Below the pieces are notes generated by a model. The model was not told the origin of the DNA and made no database searches. It saw nothing but the letters and a program-made list of their open reading frames with translations. A stretch of DNA of 64,000 bases, from contig CBDFKQ010000012.1 of the NCBI GenBank assembly GCA_965248855.1, positions 558,001 through 622,000 on the forward strand, written 5' to 3'. This document shows, piece by piece, positions 39,501 to 47,846 of the stretch; the first letter of the stretch is position 1, and every line of letters starts with the position of its first letter. The stretch is from CBDFKQ01 sp965248855 (GTDB taxonomy: Bacteria; Bacteroidota; Bacteroidia; Cytophagales; 172606-1). The position numbers and the translations under genes are program-made.

Positions 39501-39680
39501 GTTGGTTGTGGTTCCTCTCCCTGTTTCTTTTACAAGTATGGAGGCTCCGGGTAAATTTTCGTTATTGGAGGCATCTTTTACTGATCCATTTAATGTACTA
39601 TGATCTGATTGGGCTGTCACCCCGCTTGAAAAAAAACAAAATAGTAAGGCAAAAATAATGGTGTACCGAAATAAATGCAT
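36579..39680 (-). CDS. TonB-dependent outer-membrane receptor with carboxypeptidase-like N-domain
   Basis: About 1033 residues with the start at 39680, which gives a normal signal peptide (MHLFRYTII...VTAQ). An upstream in-frame ATG at 39746 would add 22 unlikely residues and overlap fecR. Order: CarboxypepD_reg-like domain (about 30-110), plug (about 125-265, with SVRGLTERNIVVQLNG), then a 22-strand-type barrel ending in the outer-membrane signature FAIGLSYNF. It takes up a ligand across the outer membrane using TonB energy. There is no N-terminal STN signalling domain, although a FecR gene is directly upstream. The ligand is unknown. Confidence 0.92.
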   Translation of the reverse strand: MHLFRYTIIFALLFCFFSSGVTAQSDHSTLNGSVKDASNNENLPGASILVKETGRGTTTNTDGKFAIIDLKPGTYTIIISFIDYSNSETMVTVSAGQSRTINILLKPSLTALSEVKVEAKRLTNTENSILIERQKAISVQDGISAENMTRTASITTVQALQKVTGVSTRDDKSISVRGLTERNIVVQLNGSRLSSSDPLRSGGVSLDILPAQLLDNISVKKTFTPDNPGDATGALIELKTRSLPDTLSVSLTAQVGWNERVGFNGSALLFPNSELGFFGQKANKHRLSNDFIKIATLTSNSSRNYTLGNANVYGDLPKQISEGRNSKEAADRAYNINALQEKIDPNLAPTQVKVPLNQIYSFAVSNMFKVAGEKRLGVLFGLNYFSKAEQIINATNNRYQIDQRAVTPNNVQLTSRLNFREDGGTHAVQYGVIGIVTYKINRSNEVSANYISNRGAESSGLLLSSIRQDDNLFGYQLSTSIRHFNTFQFRGEHKPVILGYSPKISWVVSSSNTRSELPDFRNSFLLADTNGVNINGEFKPEYYKVSNLTRFFRNLEERNQNLVLDLTLPILQKNITIDVKTGIWFLRRVRNYNQQLLLSPTNDSNKDNVDNLFSYLNGLGGSLQKARGNLNNWLKPDIIGISESNSRNGELIPGYNYYLQTSGSSEQGPGAYNAIQRIASSYIMVDVNLSPRLRLTGGIRAEDTDTRATVDSSGVGRGITSFLNYVNTFKVDQQEIQWLPSGIATFKLNPLMNFRFAAGKSLNRPEIVELVPIRTYDATQLSYISGNQRLRNANYTNLDFRWEFFPKMGEVFSVSFFYKRIQNGLERVFLPAQNSSVIDNVYPLSNVSFRNNPSIGKVYGIELEAVKKLGFISTSLKDFNVGINAMLARSQTQITAQEYYTITQFDRSYDNKRPIFEQPNIVLNANIGCDWIKEQITANLYFNYTGKRLIEIYTDGTPNIYEYPAPQLDFIFSKSFYKRWQIRGFVKNLLDARTDYIYQKSPKSKEYGTFDQVNYRRQFTRGRNFAIGLSYNF

Positions 39681-39730
39681 ATTGAAGTAAAAAAGTTTTA
39701 TATTAAAGCACAGATCTCTGTAGAAACATT

Positions 39731-40717
39731 CTATTTTGTAGGGCATCCGTTACCTGAAAAAAAATATTGATTTTTTTGATAAAAGCATTTTGTAGAAGTT
39801 TGCCGGCATATATCTTCAATAATTTCAGATAAAGTTTTATCTTTAAATGCTGCATTCACCCTGCAGTTCTTTAATTTCTCTGATTCCAAAATAATTATAA
39901 CGCCAAATTTCTGATGAAGTAGTCTAATTGCTGCTTCAAGTGGTAAATCATTAAATATGATTTCACCATCTTTTCCGGTCTGTTCAACATCGTAGTTCCC
40001 CTGAATGGTGTCTTTTCTTAGAATACCAGCCTTATCTTCAAAAACCGCCCTTTGCTTAGGAAGTAAAGTCACAAACGTTTTAGTTATTGTATCTCTTACT
40101 GATACCATCCCGGATTTTACCAACACTTCAACAGTTAATTGCCCCGGGTATGCCCTAATATTGAAACTGGTTCCTAACACCATTGTCTCAACTTTTCCAC
40201 TCAAAACACTAAACATACTTTTAGAATCATGTACTACATCAAAAAATGCCTCACCTTCAAGGAACACTGATCTTTTATTATTTAAAAAGGACTTAGGATA
40301 ACGAATTTTACTATTTTCATTCAATTGTATTCTTGAACCATCAGGCAATGTGAGCCATAGTTTATTTTTTGAATTATTAACCTTTTCCAGATATGAAATT
40401 ATTTTGGGGCTGCCGGAGTGATTAGTCCAAAAAAGTATGGATAGTGCACTTAAAAATAATACAGAGGCCGCTGCATACCAACTCCATGTAGGAATTGTTC
40501 TTGATATTTTAATAGGTTCTTTATGTCCTATATCAATGGTTTGCAATAATCTATGTTCTATTCTCTTTCTAATTTCTTCGGTTTCTTCTATACCTTCATC
40601 CTCTTTGTCAGAATTATTAATTTGAGAAAACCATCTTTCAAAAATTCTATCACCCTCAGATGATTTTTTTCCTGAAAGATATTTTTTGATTAATTTTCTG
40701 TAATTTTTTTCTATCAT
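39731..40717 (-). CDS. FecR-family anti-sigma factor
   Basis: A 328-residue inner-membrane protein. The cytosolic N-terminus (1-77) should bind the sigma factor; there is one membrane helix (about 78-97), a periplasmic FecR domain (about 118-215, LTLPDGSRIQLNENSKIRYP and FLEGEAFFDV), and a C-terminal DUF4974/STN-like domain (about 250-322). It senses the state of the outer-membrane receptor and controls the partner sigma factor encoded 460 bp upstream. It begins the operon with the receptor and six lipoproteins. Confidence 0.92.
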   Translation of the reverse strand: MIEKNYRKLIKKYLSGKKSSEGDRIFERWFSQINNSDKEDEGIEETEEIRKRIEHRLLQTIDIGHKEPIKISRTIPTWSWYAAASVLFLSALSILFWTNHSGSPKIISYLEKVNNSKNKLWLTLPDGSRIQLNENSKIRYPKSFLNNKRSVFLEGEAFFDVVHDSKSMFSVLSGKVETMVLGTSFNIRAYPGQLTVEVLVKSGMVSVRDTITKTFVTLLPKQRAVFEDKAGILRKDTIQGNYDVEQTGKDGEIIFNDLPLEAAIRLLHQKFGVIIILESEKLKNCRVNAAFKDKTLSEIIEDICRQTSTKCFYQKNQYFFSGNGCPTK

Positions 40718-41177
40718 GATTTTGTTGCTCCCTGCTAAATAAACAGTTTTTATATACTGTTAGCATTAACTCTGTTGTATATGTGTAAGATTGGCACCGT
40801 ACCCCCTATCGTATTTTATTTTTTTTTGTGATTGGTGCAAATTTATGGCAAAAAAATATTATTGATAAATTTTTAAATAGCCTATTCTACATTGTAGGCA
40901 GATTATAAGCATTCAAAAATTAAAATTATTAAAAGCTAAATTTTAAAATTGAAGCATAAAGTAAATTAATTGGATATCAAGAATTAAAATTTAAACCATT
41001 AATTTTAGTAAATGCTGTTGAAGGGGATTATGATGATATATTCCGGTCAAGCTTTAACTTTTTTATATTGGTTAATAAAAAAAGAAAATTATGAGTGGAC
41101 TTAACATTTAGAAAAAAAAAGAATATGATTTAATATTTAGATGGTTTTAGTAACTATAGATGGCATAAAACTCATCC
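40718..41177 (-). promoter_or_regulatory. Spacer between sigma factor and FecR genes, probable operon promoter
   Basis: A 460-bp AT-rich spacer without a clear gene. It separates the sigma gene from the FecR/receptor operon and so probably holds the sigma-dependent promoter. A TAGGGGGTACGGTGCC motif (minus strand) lies about 80 bp before the FecR start, just after a long A/T run. On the plus strand 41000-41100 a short open piece (FKPLILVNAVEGDYDDI) may be the trace of a lost gene, but this is weak. Confidence 0.45.
40792..40809 (-). promoter_or_regulatory. Candidate upstream motif TAGGGGG-TACGG (copy E)
   Basis: On the minus strand ATAAAATACGATAGGGGGTA is followed by CGGTGCC. It has the same arrangement (A/T run, short gap, TAGGGG, purine-rich GG) as copies A-D upstream of other surface-protein genes. 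Confidence 0.3.
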
Positions 41178-41747
41178 TTAATTGAATAAAAAAAACAATA
41201 ATAGATAAGTATAATCTTTAAGAGCGACTTTTAAAATCCTAATTGCTTTGCTGATTTGATTCTCAACAGTTTTAACCGTAATTGATAATTCCTCAGAAAT
41301 TTCACGATGAGAAAATTGTTTTAACCTGCTTAATTCAAAAATTGTTCTACAACGCTGTGGTAGATGTTCAAGGCTTACCGACAATAATTCATTTAGTTCT
41401 ATATATTCACTTTGGTTACTTGAAAAACTCGAATTGTTTTTCATAACACTCGTTAATTCAGTAATGAAAACTTCTTTATTTTTTAACGTTCTGATATATT
41501 TATATGTTGCATACCTGACTGACTGAAACAAATAAGCTTCTAATGATGTAGTAATGAGAATAGTGTGCCTTCTAAACCATAAGTCTGCAAAAATATCATG
41601 TACAATTTCTTCAGCGATTTCATTTGACCTTATTTTTTTCTGAGTATGCCTGTATAATCTATACCAATATTTATTATATAAAGTAGTAAATGCCTTATCA
41701 TCATTTAGTTTTAATTGACTCAACAAGATTTGTTCTTGTACATCCAT
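41178..41747 (-). CDS. ECF RNA polymerase sigma factor, FecI type
   Basis: A 189-residue sigma-70 family ECF factor. Region 2 (about 22-90) has EIAEEIVHDIFADLWFRR and region 4 (about 120-175) has LPQRCRTIFELSRLKQFSHREIS and a recognition helix in VKTVENQISKA. It directs RNA polymerase to the promoter of the FecR/receptor operon downstream when released by FecR. Length and layout are normal. A 19-bp perfect inverted repeat lies 80 bp upstream of its start. Confidence 0.93.
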   Translation of the reverse strand: MDVQEQILLSQLKLNDDKAFTTLYNKYWYRLYRHTQKKIRSNEIAEEIVHDIFADLWFRRHTILITTSLEAYLFQSVRYATYKYIRTLKNKEVFITELTSVMKNNSSFSSNQSEYIELNELLSVSLEHLPQRCRTIFELSRLKQFSHREISEELSITVKTVENQISKAIRILKVALKDYTYLLLFFLFN

Positions 41748-41826
41748 TTGATAAATGATTAATTTGGTTAATTTTCATTGTAAAGATATGTTTTAAGAAA
41801 ATATTAAGGAGCTTGAAAATGTTATT

Positions 41827-41871
41827 TTTATGTAAACAAATTGTTATCAAAAAACAATTTGTTTACATAAA
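41827..41871. repeat. 19-bp perfect inverted repeat upstream of the sigma gene
   Basis: TATGTAAACAAATTGTT (41829-41845) is perfectly complementary to 41853-41869 around the loop ATCAAAA, and two more A-T pairs extend it outward. It lies between the end of the lipocalin-like gene (41900) and the sigma start (41747), both minus strand. It could be an AT-rich terminator for the former or an operator for the latter. Confidence 0.7.
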
Positions 41872-41899
41872 GTTATAATAAAGGTAAATCTAAGAAGAG

Positions 41900-42304
41900 T
41901 TAATTTGACGGGATCAATTGGTAATCAATAGTAATAACACCTTGTTTAAAGTCTTTACTTGAAAGCTGCCAGTCAAAATTAGAAGAAGTTAGACGTTTAA
42001 TAATTGCCTGTCTTTCATTAGCGGCACCGGCATCCAAAATCAAGGTTTTATTATCGCCGGTCAGTTTCCATTTACCGCTTTCTGTATTTCCCGAACTCAT
42101 AGTGAACAAATACGTTCCATCAGGTCTAAATGTCCATCTGAAAGAGGAATAATCTGCGATGCCGGCTGCATTATTAATTAATACGGCTCCTGTTCTCCAG
42201 GTTTTGGCTATAATTTGTTGCTGAGGTTGCTCAGTATTTTTTCTACAACTCAAAACCATTAATCCAAAAGCCAGAAGCAAAATCAAGTTTTTAAAAGTTC
42301 GCAT
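41900..42304 (-). CDS. Lipocalin-like small lipoprotein
   Basis: A 134-residue predicted lipoprotein (VLSC, Cys20, then RKN). The body has the small lipocalin-like pattern of Bacteroidota: KTWRTGAVLIN, FRPDGTYLFTMSSGNTESGKW and a LILDAG strand, i.e. a short beta-barrel with the GxW region. These bind small hydrophobic molecules or serve as periplasmic or outer-membrane accessory proteins. It lies 37 bp after the 1550-residue T9SS cargo gene, probably co-transcribed. Confidence 0.8.
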   Translation of the reverse strand: MRTFKNLILLLAFGLMVLSCRKNTEQPQQQIIAKTWRTGAVLINNAAGIADYSSFRWTFRPDGTYLFTMSSGNTESGKWKLTGDNKTLILDAGAANERQAIIKRLTSSNFDWQLSSKDFKQGVITIDYQLIPSN

Positions 42305-42341
42305 ATTTTTATAGTTTTCTGATTTAAATTTAGAAATAATT

Positions 42342-45300
42342 TTATTGCTTGATAAAATGCTTGATAACCTTTAATGTACCTGCTTCATTAACCATTAGCA
42401 TATAACTGCCGGCACTTAATTTATCGATTCTGATGTTTGATTCCATTAATCCATCGGTATTTATTTTTGGAGTTTCTGTTTGAAGTGTTGTTCCAAAAAC
42501 ATTAATGATCAAGAACGCAACTTTTGTAGAAGAGGTCTTGTATATCACATTTAATACATCTACTGCCGGATTAGGGAACAATCTTAAATTTTGACTTAAC
42601 TCAATGGGTTCGATAGCAGTTGCCACATCAACAACATATGGTAAGGACATACTTATACATGCGCCTGAGGTAACCTCTACAGAATAACTACCAACGCTGT
42701 TAACATGATATTGAGCTCCTGTGGAATCAGTAATAGCATGACCATCTTTATACCACTGATTACCGCTTGAGCTACTTGAAAGCAAAATAAATTGAGTGTA
42801 ATTATTTTGTGAAGATGAAGTTATAATAGGTTTTGGACAATCAGCATTACCAATATTAATGGTATAATCTTTTGTGTTCTTACAATCATTGGCATCTGCT
42901 ACTTGTATAGTGAAATTATTATTGCCTTCAACTGTAGGCGTACCTGAAATAATTCCGCCGGTTGAGATTGATATTCCGATTGGAAGACTTCCATTAGTAA
43001 TACTATAAGTAAACGGACTCACACCACCTGTGGAGGTGATTGATTGGTTATAAGGCAAAGCTATTGTTCCCCCGGGTAGCGAAGCAAGGTTGAAGGTAAT
43101 GGTTGGGCAAGTTGGAGAATTAACAACTAATGTGTAATCCAACATACCTGAACATGTACCACTTGATGCAGTAATGGTTATAGGAAAACTCCCTGTTCCG
43201 GTTGGTGTTCCACTCAATACTCCTGCACTTGTTAAAGTTATGCCTGCAGGCAGTGTACCCGTGCTGACAGTAAATGTATATGGGCCTGTTCCGCCGGTAG
43301 CAGTAATGGTTTGGCTATATGCTGTACCTGTTGTACCTGCCGGTATAGTGGCCGGGCTAACTGTAATAGTTGGGCAAGAAGGATTGTTAACTACTAATGT
43401 ATAACTCATTTTACCTGTGCAGGTTCCTGCAGTGGCTGTTATATCAAAAGTGCTGCTTGCTGCTGCTGTTGGTGTTCCGCTTAATACTCCTGCACTTGTT
43501 AAAGTTATGCCTGCAGGCAGTGTACCGGTGCTGACAGTAAAAATATAAGAGCCTGTTCCGCCGGTAGCAGTAATGGTTTGGCTATATGCTGTACCTGTTG
43601 TACCTGCCGGTATAGTGGCCTGGCTAACTGTAATAGTTGGACAGGCAGGATTATTAACTACTAATGTATAACTAATTTTACCTGTGCAGGTTCCTGCAGT
43701 GGCTGTTATTTCAAAAGTGCTGCTTGCTGCTGCTGTTGGTGTTCCGCTTAATACTCCTGCACTTGTTAAAGTTATGCCTGCAGGCAGGGCACCGGTGCTT
43801 ACAGTAAATATATATGGGCCTGTTCCGCCGGTAGCAGTAATGGTTTGGCTGTATGCTGTACCTGTTGTAGCTGCCGGTGTAGTAGTAGGACTAACTGTAA
43901 TTGTTGGACAGGCAGGATTATTAACTACTAATGTATAACTCATTTTACCTGTGCAGGTTCCGGCTGTGGCTGTTATTTCAAAAGTGCTGCTTGCTGCTGC
44001 TGTTGGTGTTCCGCTTAATACTCCTGCACTTGTTAAAGTTATGCCTGCAGGCAGGGCACCGGTGCTTACAGTAAATATATATGGGCCTGTTCCGCCGGTA
44101 GCAGTAATGGTTTGGCTGTATGCTGTACCTGTTGTAGCTGCCGGTGTAGTAGTAGGACTAACTGTAATTGTTGGACAGGCAGGATTATTAACTACTAATG
44201 TATAACTCATTTTACCTGTGCAGGTTCCGGCTGTGGCTGTTATTTCAAAAGTGCTGCTTGCTGCTGCTGTTGGTGTTCCGCTTAATACTCCTGCACTTGT
44301 TAAAGTTATGCCTGCAGGCAGGGCACCGGTGCTTACAGTAAATATATATGGGCCTGTTCCGCCGGTAGCAGTAATGGTTTGGCTGTATGCTGTACCTGTT
44401 GTAGCTGCCGGTGTAGTAGTAGGAATAACTGTAATTGTTGAACAGGCAGGATTATTAACTACTAATGTATAACTCATTTTACCTGTGCAGGTTCCGGCTG
44501 TGGCTGTTATTTCAAAAGTGCTGCTTGCTGCTGCTGTTGGTGTTCCGCTTAATACTCCTGCACTTGTTAAAGTTATGCCTGCAGGAAGTGTACCGGTGCT
44601 GACAATAAAAGTATATGAACCTGTTCCGCCGGTAGCAGTTATGGTTTGGCTATAAGCTGTACCTGTTACGCCTGCCGGTGTAGTAGCAGGGCTTAAGGTG
44701 ATGGTTGGGCAGCTAGCAGAGTTTAAAACTCTTGCCATATTATCACGTGGAGTACCGTTGTAATTTGAAAATTGACCCCCCACCAATATTTTATTGTCTG
44801 ATTGTAAGGCAACCGAGTTTACTTGACTATCCGGTCCGGTACCCGGGTCAAAAGACGCATCGAGTGTTCCATCTGATTTGAAACGAACCAATTTCGCTTT
44901 GGGTGAAGAAAAATTACCTCCTACCAATACACTTCCGTCGGATTGTAATACGATGGAGAAAACCTGTCCATCTATGCCTGTAAAGCCACCGGTAGTGATT
45001 AACTTACCGGTATTATCAACTAGTGCCAGTCCCTGACTAGGTGTGCTATTATAATTTGTGAATTCACCTCCAATCAATACTTTTCCACTTGATAATACAA
45101 CAATAGAATTTACATTCCCATCTGGGCCTGTACCTGCCCCATTAAAAGTTTTATCTTCTTTGCCATCACTACTAAGGCGAAAGAAATTGGCTGTTGTCGT
45201 TCCATCCAGCGAAAGGTTAAATCCTCCCACATACAATTTACTGGTTGCCAGAGAATTATCCTGTAATGCAATAGTCCTTACTTCGCCACCAAGTATCCTC

Positions 45301-46994
45301 AGGTTGGCGGGAGCAGTAAAGCTTGTATTTTTTAAGCCGTTATTTGTATTAACTAAAATAATATTATTTTGGCCGCTTACCCCATTATAAGAATCAAAAT
45401 TTCCGGCTATGTAAATATTATTATCTCCTCCCCGTATGACAATAGTTTTAATAAATTCCGAGTCAGCGGTACCAATTCCCGGTAGGGTTTCTAAAGTACC
45501 ATCCGATTGAAGGCGTGCAAAGCCATTGCGCTTTTTAGACCCATAGTTTAGAAAACTGCCACCAACCAAAAGTTTACCATCCAATTGTCTGGCAAGGGCA
45601 TATACCCCATTATCGAACCCTGTTCCTGTATTAAATGTAGTACTGCTCTCCGAGGTACCATCGGTATTAAGCCTGGCTATCCTATTGGAACTGATACCAT
45701 TTATAGTAGTGAAATTACCACCCACTACTATCTTTCCATCGGGTTGAACCAGTAAGGTATTTACAGGATCGCTAAAACCATAACCAAGAGAAGTAAAAGT
45801 AGGGTCATTGCTTCCATCTGTTTTAACTCGTGCTAAAAAGATATGGGGGTTGCCATTATAACCGGTGAAGCTTCCGGCAGCTACAAAATTTCCGTCTGCC
45901 TGCCTAATTACTGATGTTGGAGTAACATCAAACCCTGATCCTGGGTTAAAACCGGCATCCAGGCTGCCATTGGTATTAATCCGAACTATATTTTTAACAG
46001 GTGTACTGTTGTAGGTATCAAACCCCCCTATTACCAACACTTTGCCATCAGGCTGAAGCAATGCATCTTTTACCTGGCCACCTGCGAAAGTTCCTGAATT
46101 AAAGCTATTATCTACGCTACCATCAGGTTTTAGCCTTTCAATAATGCCAAAATGAATTACAGTAATGTTATTATCAGGGATCCCACCTGGTTGTACCAAG
46201 GTTTTAATAACATTTAAGCTGACATTCGATGGTAAAGTTGTTGAAAAACCCGGATCTATCGCCCCATTTGCATTCAGCCTAAAAACCGCAGTAACTATGG
46301 TTGCCGGATTTGTACCTACTGTATACATAATACTGTTTCCGAGGTCTGAGTTTGCACCACAATATACTAATATTTTGCCATCCGCTTGTAAGGAAAATCC
46401 ATTTATAGCATTAAAATCATTTCCGTCATCACGAAGCAGGGATCCTTTGGTAAAAGAAGCATCTGTATTACCATTAGCTAACAGGCGGAATATATTGGTT
46501 GATAAGCCATCAGATGATGGAGAAGTAACCAACAATTTTCCGTCTGCCTGCAAAGCAATTCTTAATGCAGTTAAAGGATTACCGCTTCCATCGACAGGCT
46601 TAAAAGTATTATCAACTTTACCATCCACAGAAATGTGTATAAGACCCGATGAACCACCACCAATATATGCGGTTCCATCAGGTGCTACTGCAATATCAGT
46701 AGAGCCAAAATTTAATCCGGCTGTGTTAAAAGTATTATCTATAGTACCATCGGTATTGAAACGGTACAAACCTTTAGGTCCGCCGGAGGCCAGTATTTTT
46801 CCACTAGGCAGCAATGAAATGCGGTTAAAAGAAGCTGCGTTTGGAGATAAACCACTGGTATAACTCATAAAACTAGGGTCGTTGGCGCCTGCCTGACTAA
46901 AGGCATTCATATTCAATAGCAGCAGGCATGCCACCAGCTTTAAAGTTTTTAATAATTTGCCATACATTGGCCATGCAGTATGTTTGGATTGCAT
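42342..46994 (-). CDS. Delta-60 repeat / Ig-repeat T9SS cargo protein
   Basis: A 1550-residue secreted protein. Signal peptide to AFSQ (about 34). Residues about 40-760 are a long run of delta-60 repeats (LQADGKLLVTS, INTNGSLDAGFNPGSG types), which fold as a beta-propeller-like array. They are followed by six nearly identical Ig-like (He_PIG type) repeats of 89 residues (starting CPTITVSP, containing TGTAYSQTITATGGTG), one diverged seventh copy, a Cys-containing linker, and a T9SS type A sorting domain (FPNPAVDVLNV to the end). The design is that of a long surface adhesin with repeat spacers. The Ig repeats are near-identical at the DNA level. Confidence 0.9.
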   Translation of the reverse strand: MQSKHTAWPMYGKLLKTLKLVACLLLLNMNAFSQAGANDPSFMSYTSGLSPNAASFNRISLLPSGKILASGGPKGLYRFNTDGTIDNTFNTAGLNFGSTDIAVAPDGTAYIGGGSSGLIHISVDGKVDNTFKPVDGSGNPLTALRIALQADGKLLVTSPSSDGLSTNIFRLLANGNTDASFTKGSLLRDDGNDFNAINGFSLQADGKILVYCGANSDLGNSIMYTVGTNPATIVTAVFRLNANGAIDPGFSTTLPSNVSLNVIKTLVQPGGIPDNNITVIHFGIIERLKPDGSVDNSFNSGTFAGGQVKDALLQPDGKVLVIGGFDTYNSTPVKNIVRINTNGSLDAGFNPGSGFDVTPTSVIRQADGNFVAAGSFTGYNGNPHIFLARVKTDGSNDPTFTSLGYGFSDPVNTLLVQPDGKIVVGGNFTTINGISSNRIARLNTDGTSESSTTFNTGTGFDNGVYALARQLDGKLLVGGSFLNYGSKKRNGFARLQSDGTLETLPGIGTADSEFIKTIVIRGGDNNIYIAGNFDSYNGVSGQNNIILVNTNNGLKNTSFTAPANLRILGGEVRTIALQDNSLATSKLYVGGFNLSLDGTTTANFFRLSSDGKEDKTFNGAGTGPDGNVNSIVVLSSGKVLIGGEFTNYNSTPSQGLALVDNTGKLITTGGFTGIDGQVFSIVLQSDGSVLVGGNFSSPKAKLVRFKSDGTLDASFDPGTGPDSQVNSVALQSDNKILVGGQFSNYNGTPRDNMARVLNSASCPTITLSPATTPAGVTGTAYSQTITATGGTGSYTFIVSTGTLPAGITLTSAGVLSGTPTAAASSTFEITATAGTCTGKMSYTLVVNNPACSTITVIPTTTPAATTGTAYSQTITATGGTGPYIFTVSTGALPAGITLTSAGVLSGTPTAAASSTFEITATAGTCTGKMSYTLVVNNPACPTITVSPTTTPAATTGTAYSQTITATGGTGPYIFTVSTGALPAGITLTSAGVLSGTPTAAASSTFEITATAGTCTGKMSYTLVVNNPACPTITVSPTTTPAATTGTAYSQTITATGGTGPYIFTVSTGALPAGITLTSAGVLSGTPTAAASSTFEITATAGTCTGKISYTLVVNNPACPTITVSQATIPAGTTGTAYSQTITATGGTGSYIFTVSTGTLPAGITLTSAGVLSGTPTAAASSTFDITATAGTCTGKMSYTLVVNNPSCPTITVSPATIPAGTTGTAYSQTITATGGTGPYTFTVSTGTLPAGITLTSAGVLSGTPTGTGSFPITITASSGTCSGMLDYTLVVNSPTCPTITFNLASLPGGTIALPYNQSITSTGGVSPFTYSITNGSLPIGISISTGGIISGTPTVEGNNNFTIQVADANDCKNTKDYTINIGNADCPKPIITSSSQNNYTQFILLSSSSSGNQWYKDGHAITDSTGAQYHVNSVGSYSVEVTSGACISMSLPYVVDVATAIEPIELSQNLRLFPNPAVDVLNVIYKTSSTKVAFLIINVFGTTLQTETPKINTDGLMESNIRIDKLSAGSYMLMVNEAGTLKVIKHFIKQ
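43104..44712. repeat. Six near-identical 267-bp in-gene direct repeats
   Basis: The spacing is exactly 267 bp for the central copies (for instance the same 84-codon antisense stretch begins at 43684, 43951 and 44218). Central copies differ at only a few bases; the outer ones are more diverged. The repeats keep the reading frame (89 codons), so unequal crossing-over would change the stalk length without breaking the gene. Confidence 0.9.
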
Positions 46995-47041
46995 AATAAT
47001 GGAATTAGTTTATTATTTAATATTGTATGTTCGTTAATAAG

Positions 47042-47056
47042 ACCCTTGCCCCTACG
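47042..47056 (-). promoter_or_regulatory. Candidate upstream motif GTAGGGGCAAGGG (copy A)
   Basis: It lies about 50 bp before the start of the delta-60 cargo gene and about 10 bp after a TATTATTTTTT run (minus strand). It is nearly identical to copy B before the inverted beta-helix lipoprotein gene. Confidence 0.35.
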
Positions 47057-47207
47057 TATGATGAAAAAATAATATTTATCGTTATTGAGCCTGATAGTTT
47101 GAAGAAAATTTATTTATGATAGGCAACTTTACATTTAACATATTATCAATATGTTAATAAAACCACTGCCGTTAATAATTACCAAAAGTATAGCTACTGT
47201 TATAAAA

Positions 47208-47702
47208 TAATCCGTGATTCAGACAAAAAATAAGAATCACAGATTAAGGAAGATTACAAGATTACACGGAAGAAGGGAAAAAGAAAAATTTGTGAAATCC
47301 CCGCAATCCATTTAAATCTGTGATTCAGACAAAAAATAAGAATCACAGATTAAGGAAGATTACAGGATTATACGGAAGTAGGAAAAAAGAAAAATTTGTG
47401 AAATCCCTGCAATCCATTTAAATCCGTGATTCAGACAAAAAATAAGAATCACCGATTAAGGAAGATTACAGGATTACACGGAAGTAGGAAAAAAGAAAAA
47501 TTTGTGAAGTCCCTGCAATCCATTTAAATCTGTGATTCAGACAAAAAATAAGAATCACCGATTAAGGAAGATTACAGGATTACACGGAAGTAGGAAAAAA
47601 GAAAAATTTGTGAAATCCACGCAATCCATTTAAATCCGTGATTCAGACAAAAAATAAGACTCACCGATTAAGGAAGATTACAGGATTACACGGAAGTAGG
47701 CC
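47208..47702. repeat. 106-bp tandem repeat, about 4.6 copies
   Basis: GTGATTCAGACAAAAAATAA recurs at 47214, 47320, 47426, 47532 and 47638, exactly 106 bp apart, with few base differences; the last copy is partial. Each unit contains a hairpin (AATCTGTGATTC with GAATCACAGATT around an A-rich loop). There is no open frame across the array and no unique spacers, so it is not a CRISPR. It lies in the 850-bp gap between two diverging or adjacent minus-strand genes; the remaining 46995-47207 holds only motif A. Confidence 0.9.
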
Positions 47703-47712
47703 TTAAATATTA

Positions 47713-47775
47713 TTTATAAAAAATTCTCTTGAACAAACAACCTGCCACATGTAAGGTTGTTTTGTTTAAGAGAAT
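47713..47775 (-). terminator. Long-stem terminator of the inverted beta-helix gene
   Basis: ATTCTCTTGAACAAACAACC at 47723 onward pairs over about 21 bp with 47754-47775 (one bulge, one wobble). On the minus strand it is followed by TTTTTTAT. It lies 70 bp past the stop of the gene at 47847-49541. Confidence 0.8.
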
Positions 47776-47846
47776 CCATCTTTCAACTCTCTCCTTTTAT
47801 TAAATGGGCAGCTCCACACTAGCGAAGACTACTACCTAATTTTTAT

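Noticed and set aside
41000..41100. Short open piece (FKPLILVNAVEGDYDDI) between sigma and FecR
   Set aside because: Too short, with no start site or recognised family; could be chance in AT-rich DNA.
43684..44472. Three identical 84-codon open frames on the plus strand
   Set aside because: They are antisense to the 267-bp repeats of the delta-60/Ig cargo gene; the minus-strand frame is longer, has a signal peptide and a T9SS tail.
47208..47702. Possible CRISPR array
   Set aside because: The repeat is 106 bp and contiguous, with no unique spacers, and no cas genes are visible in the window.
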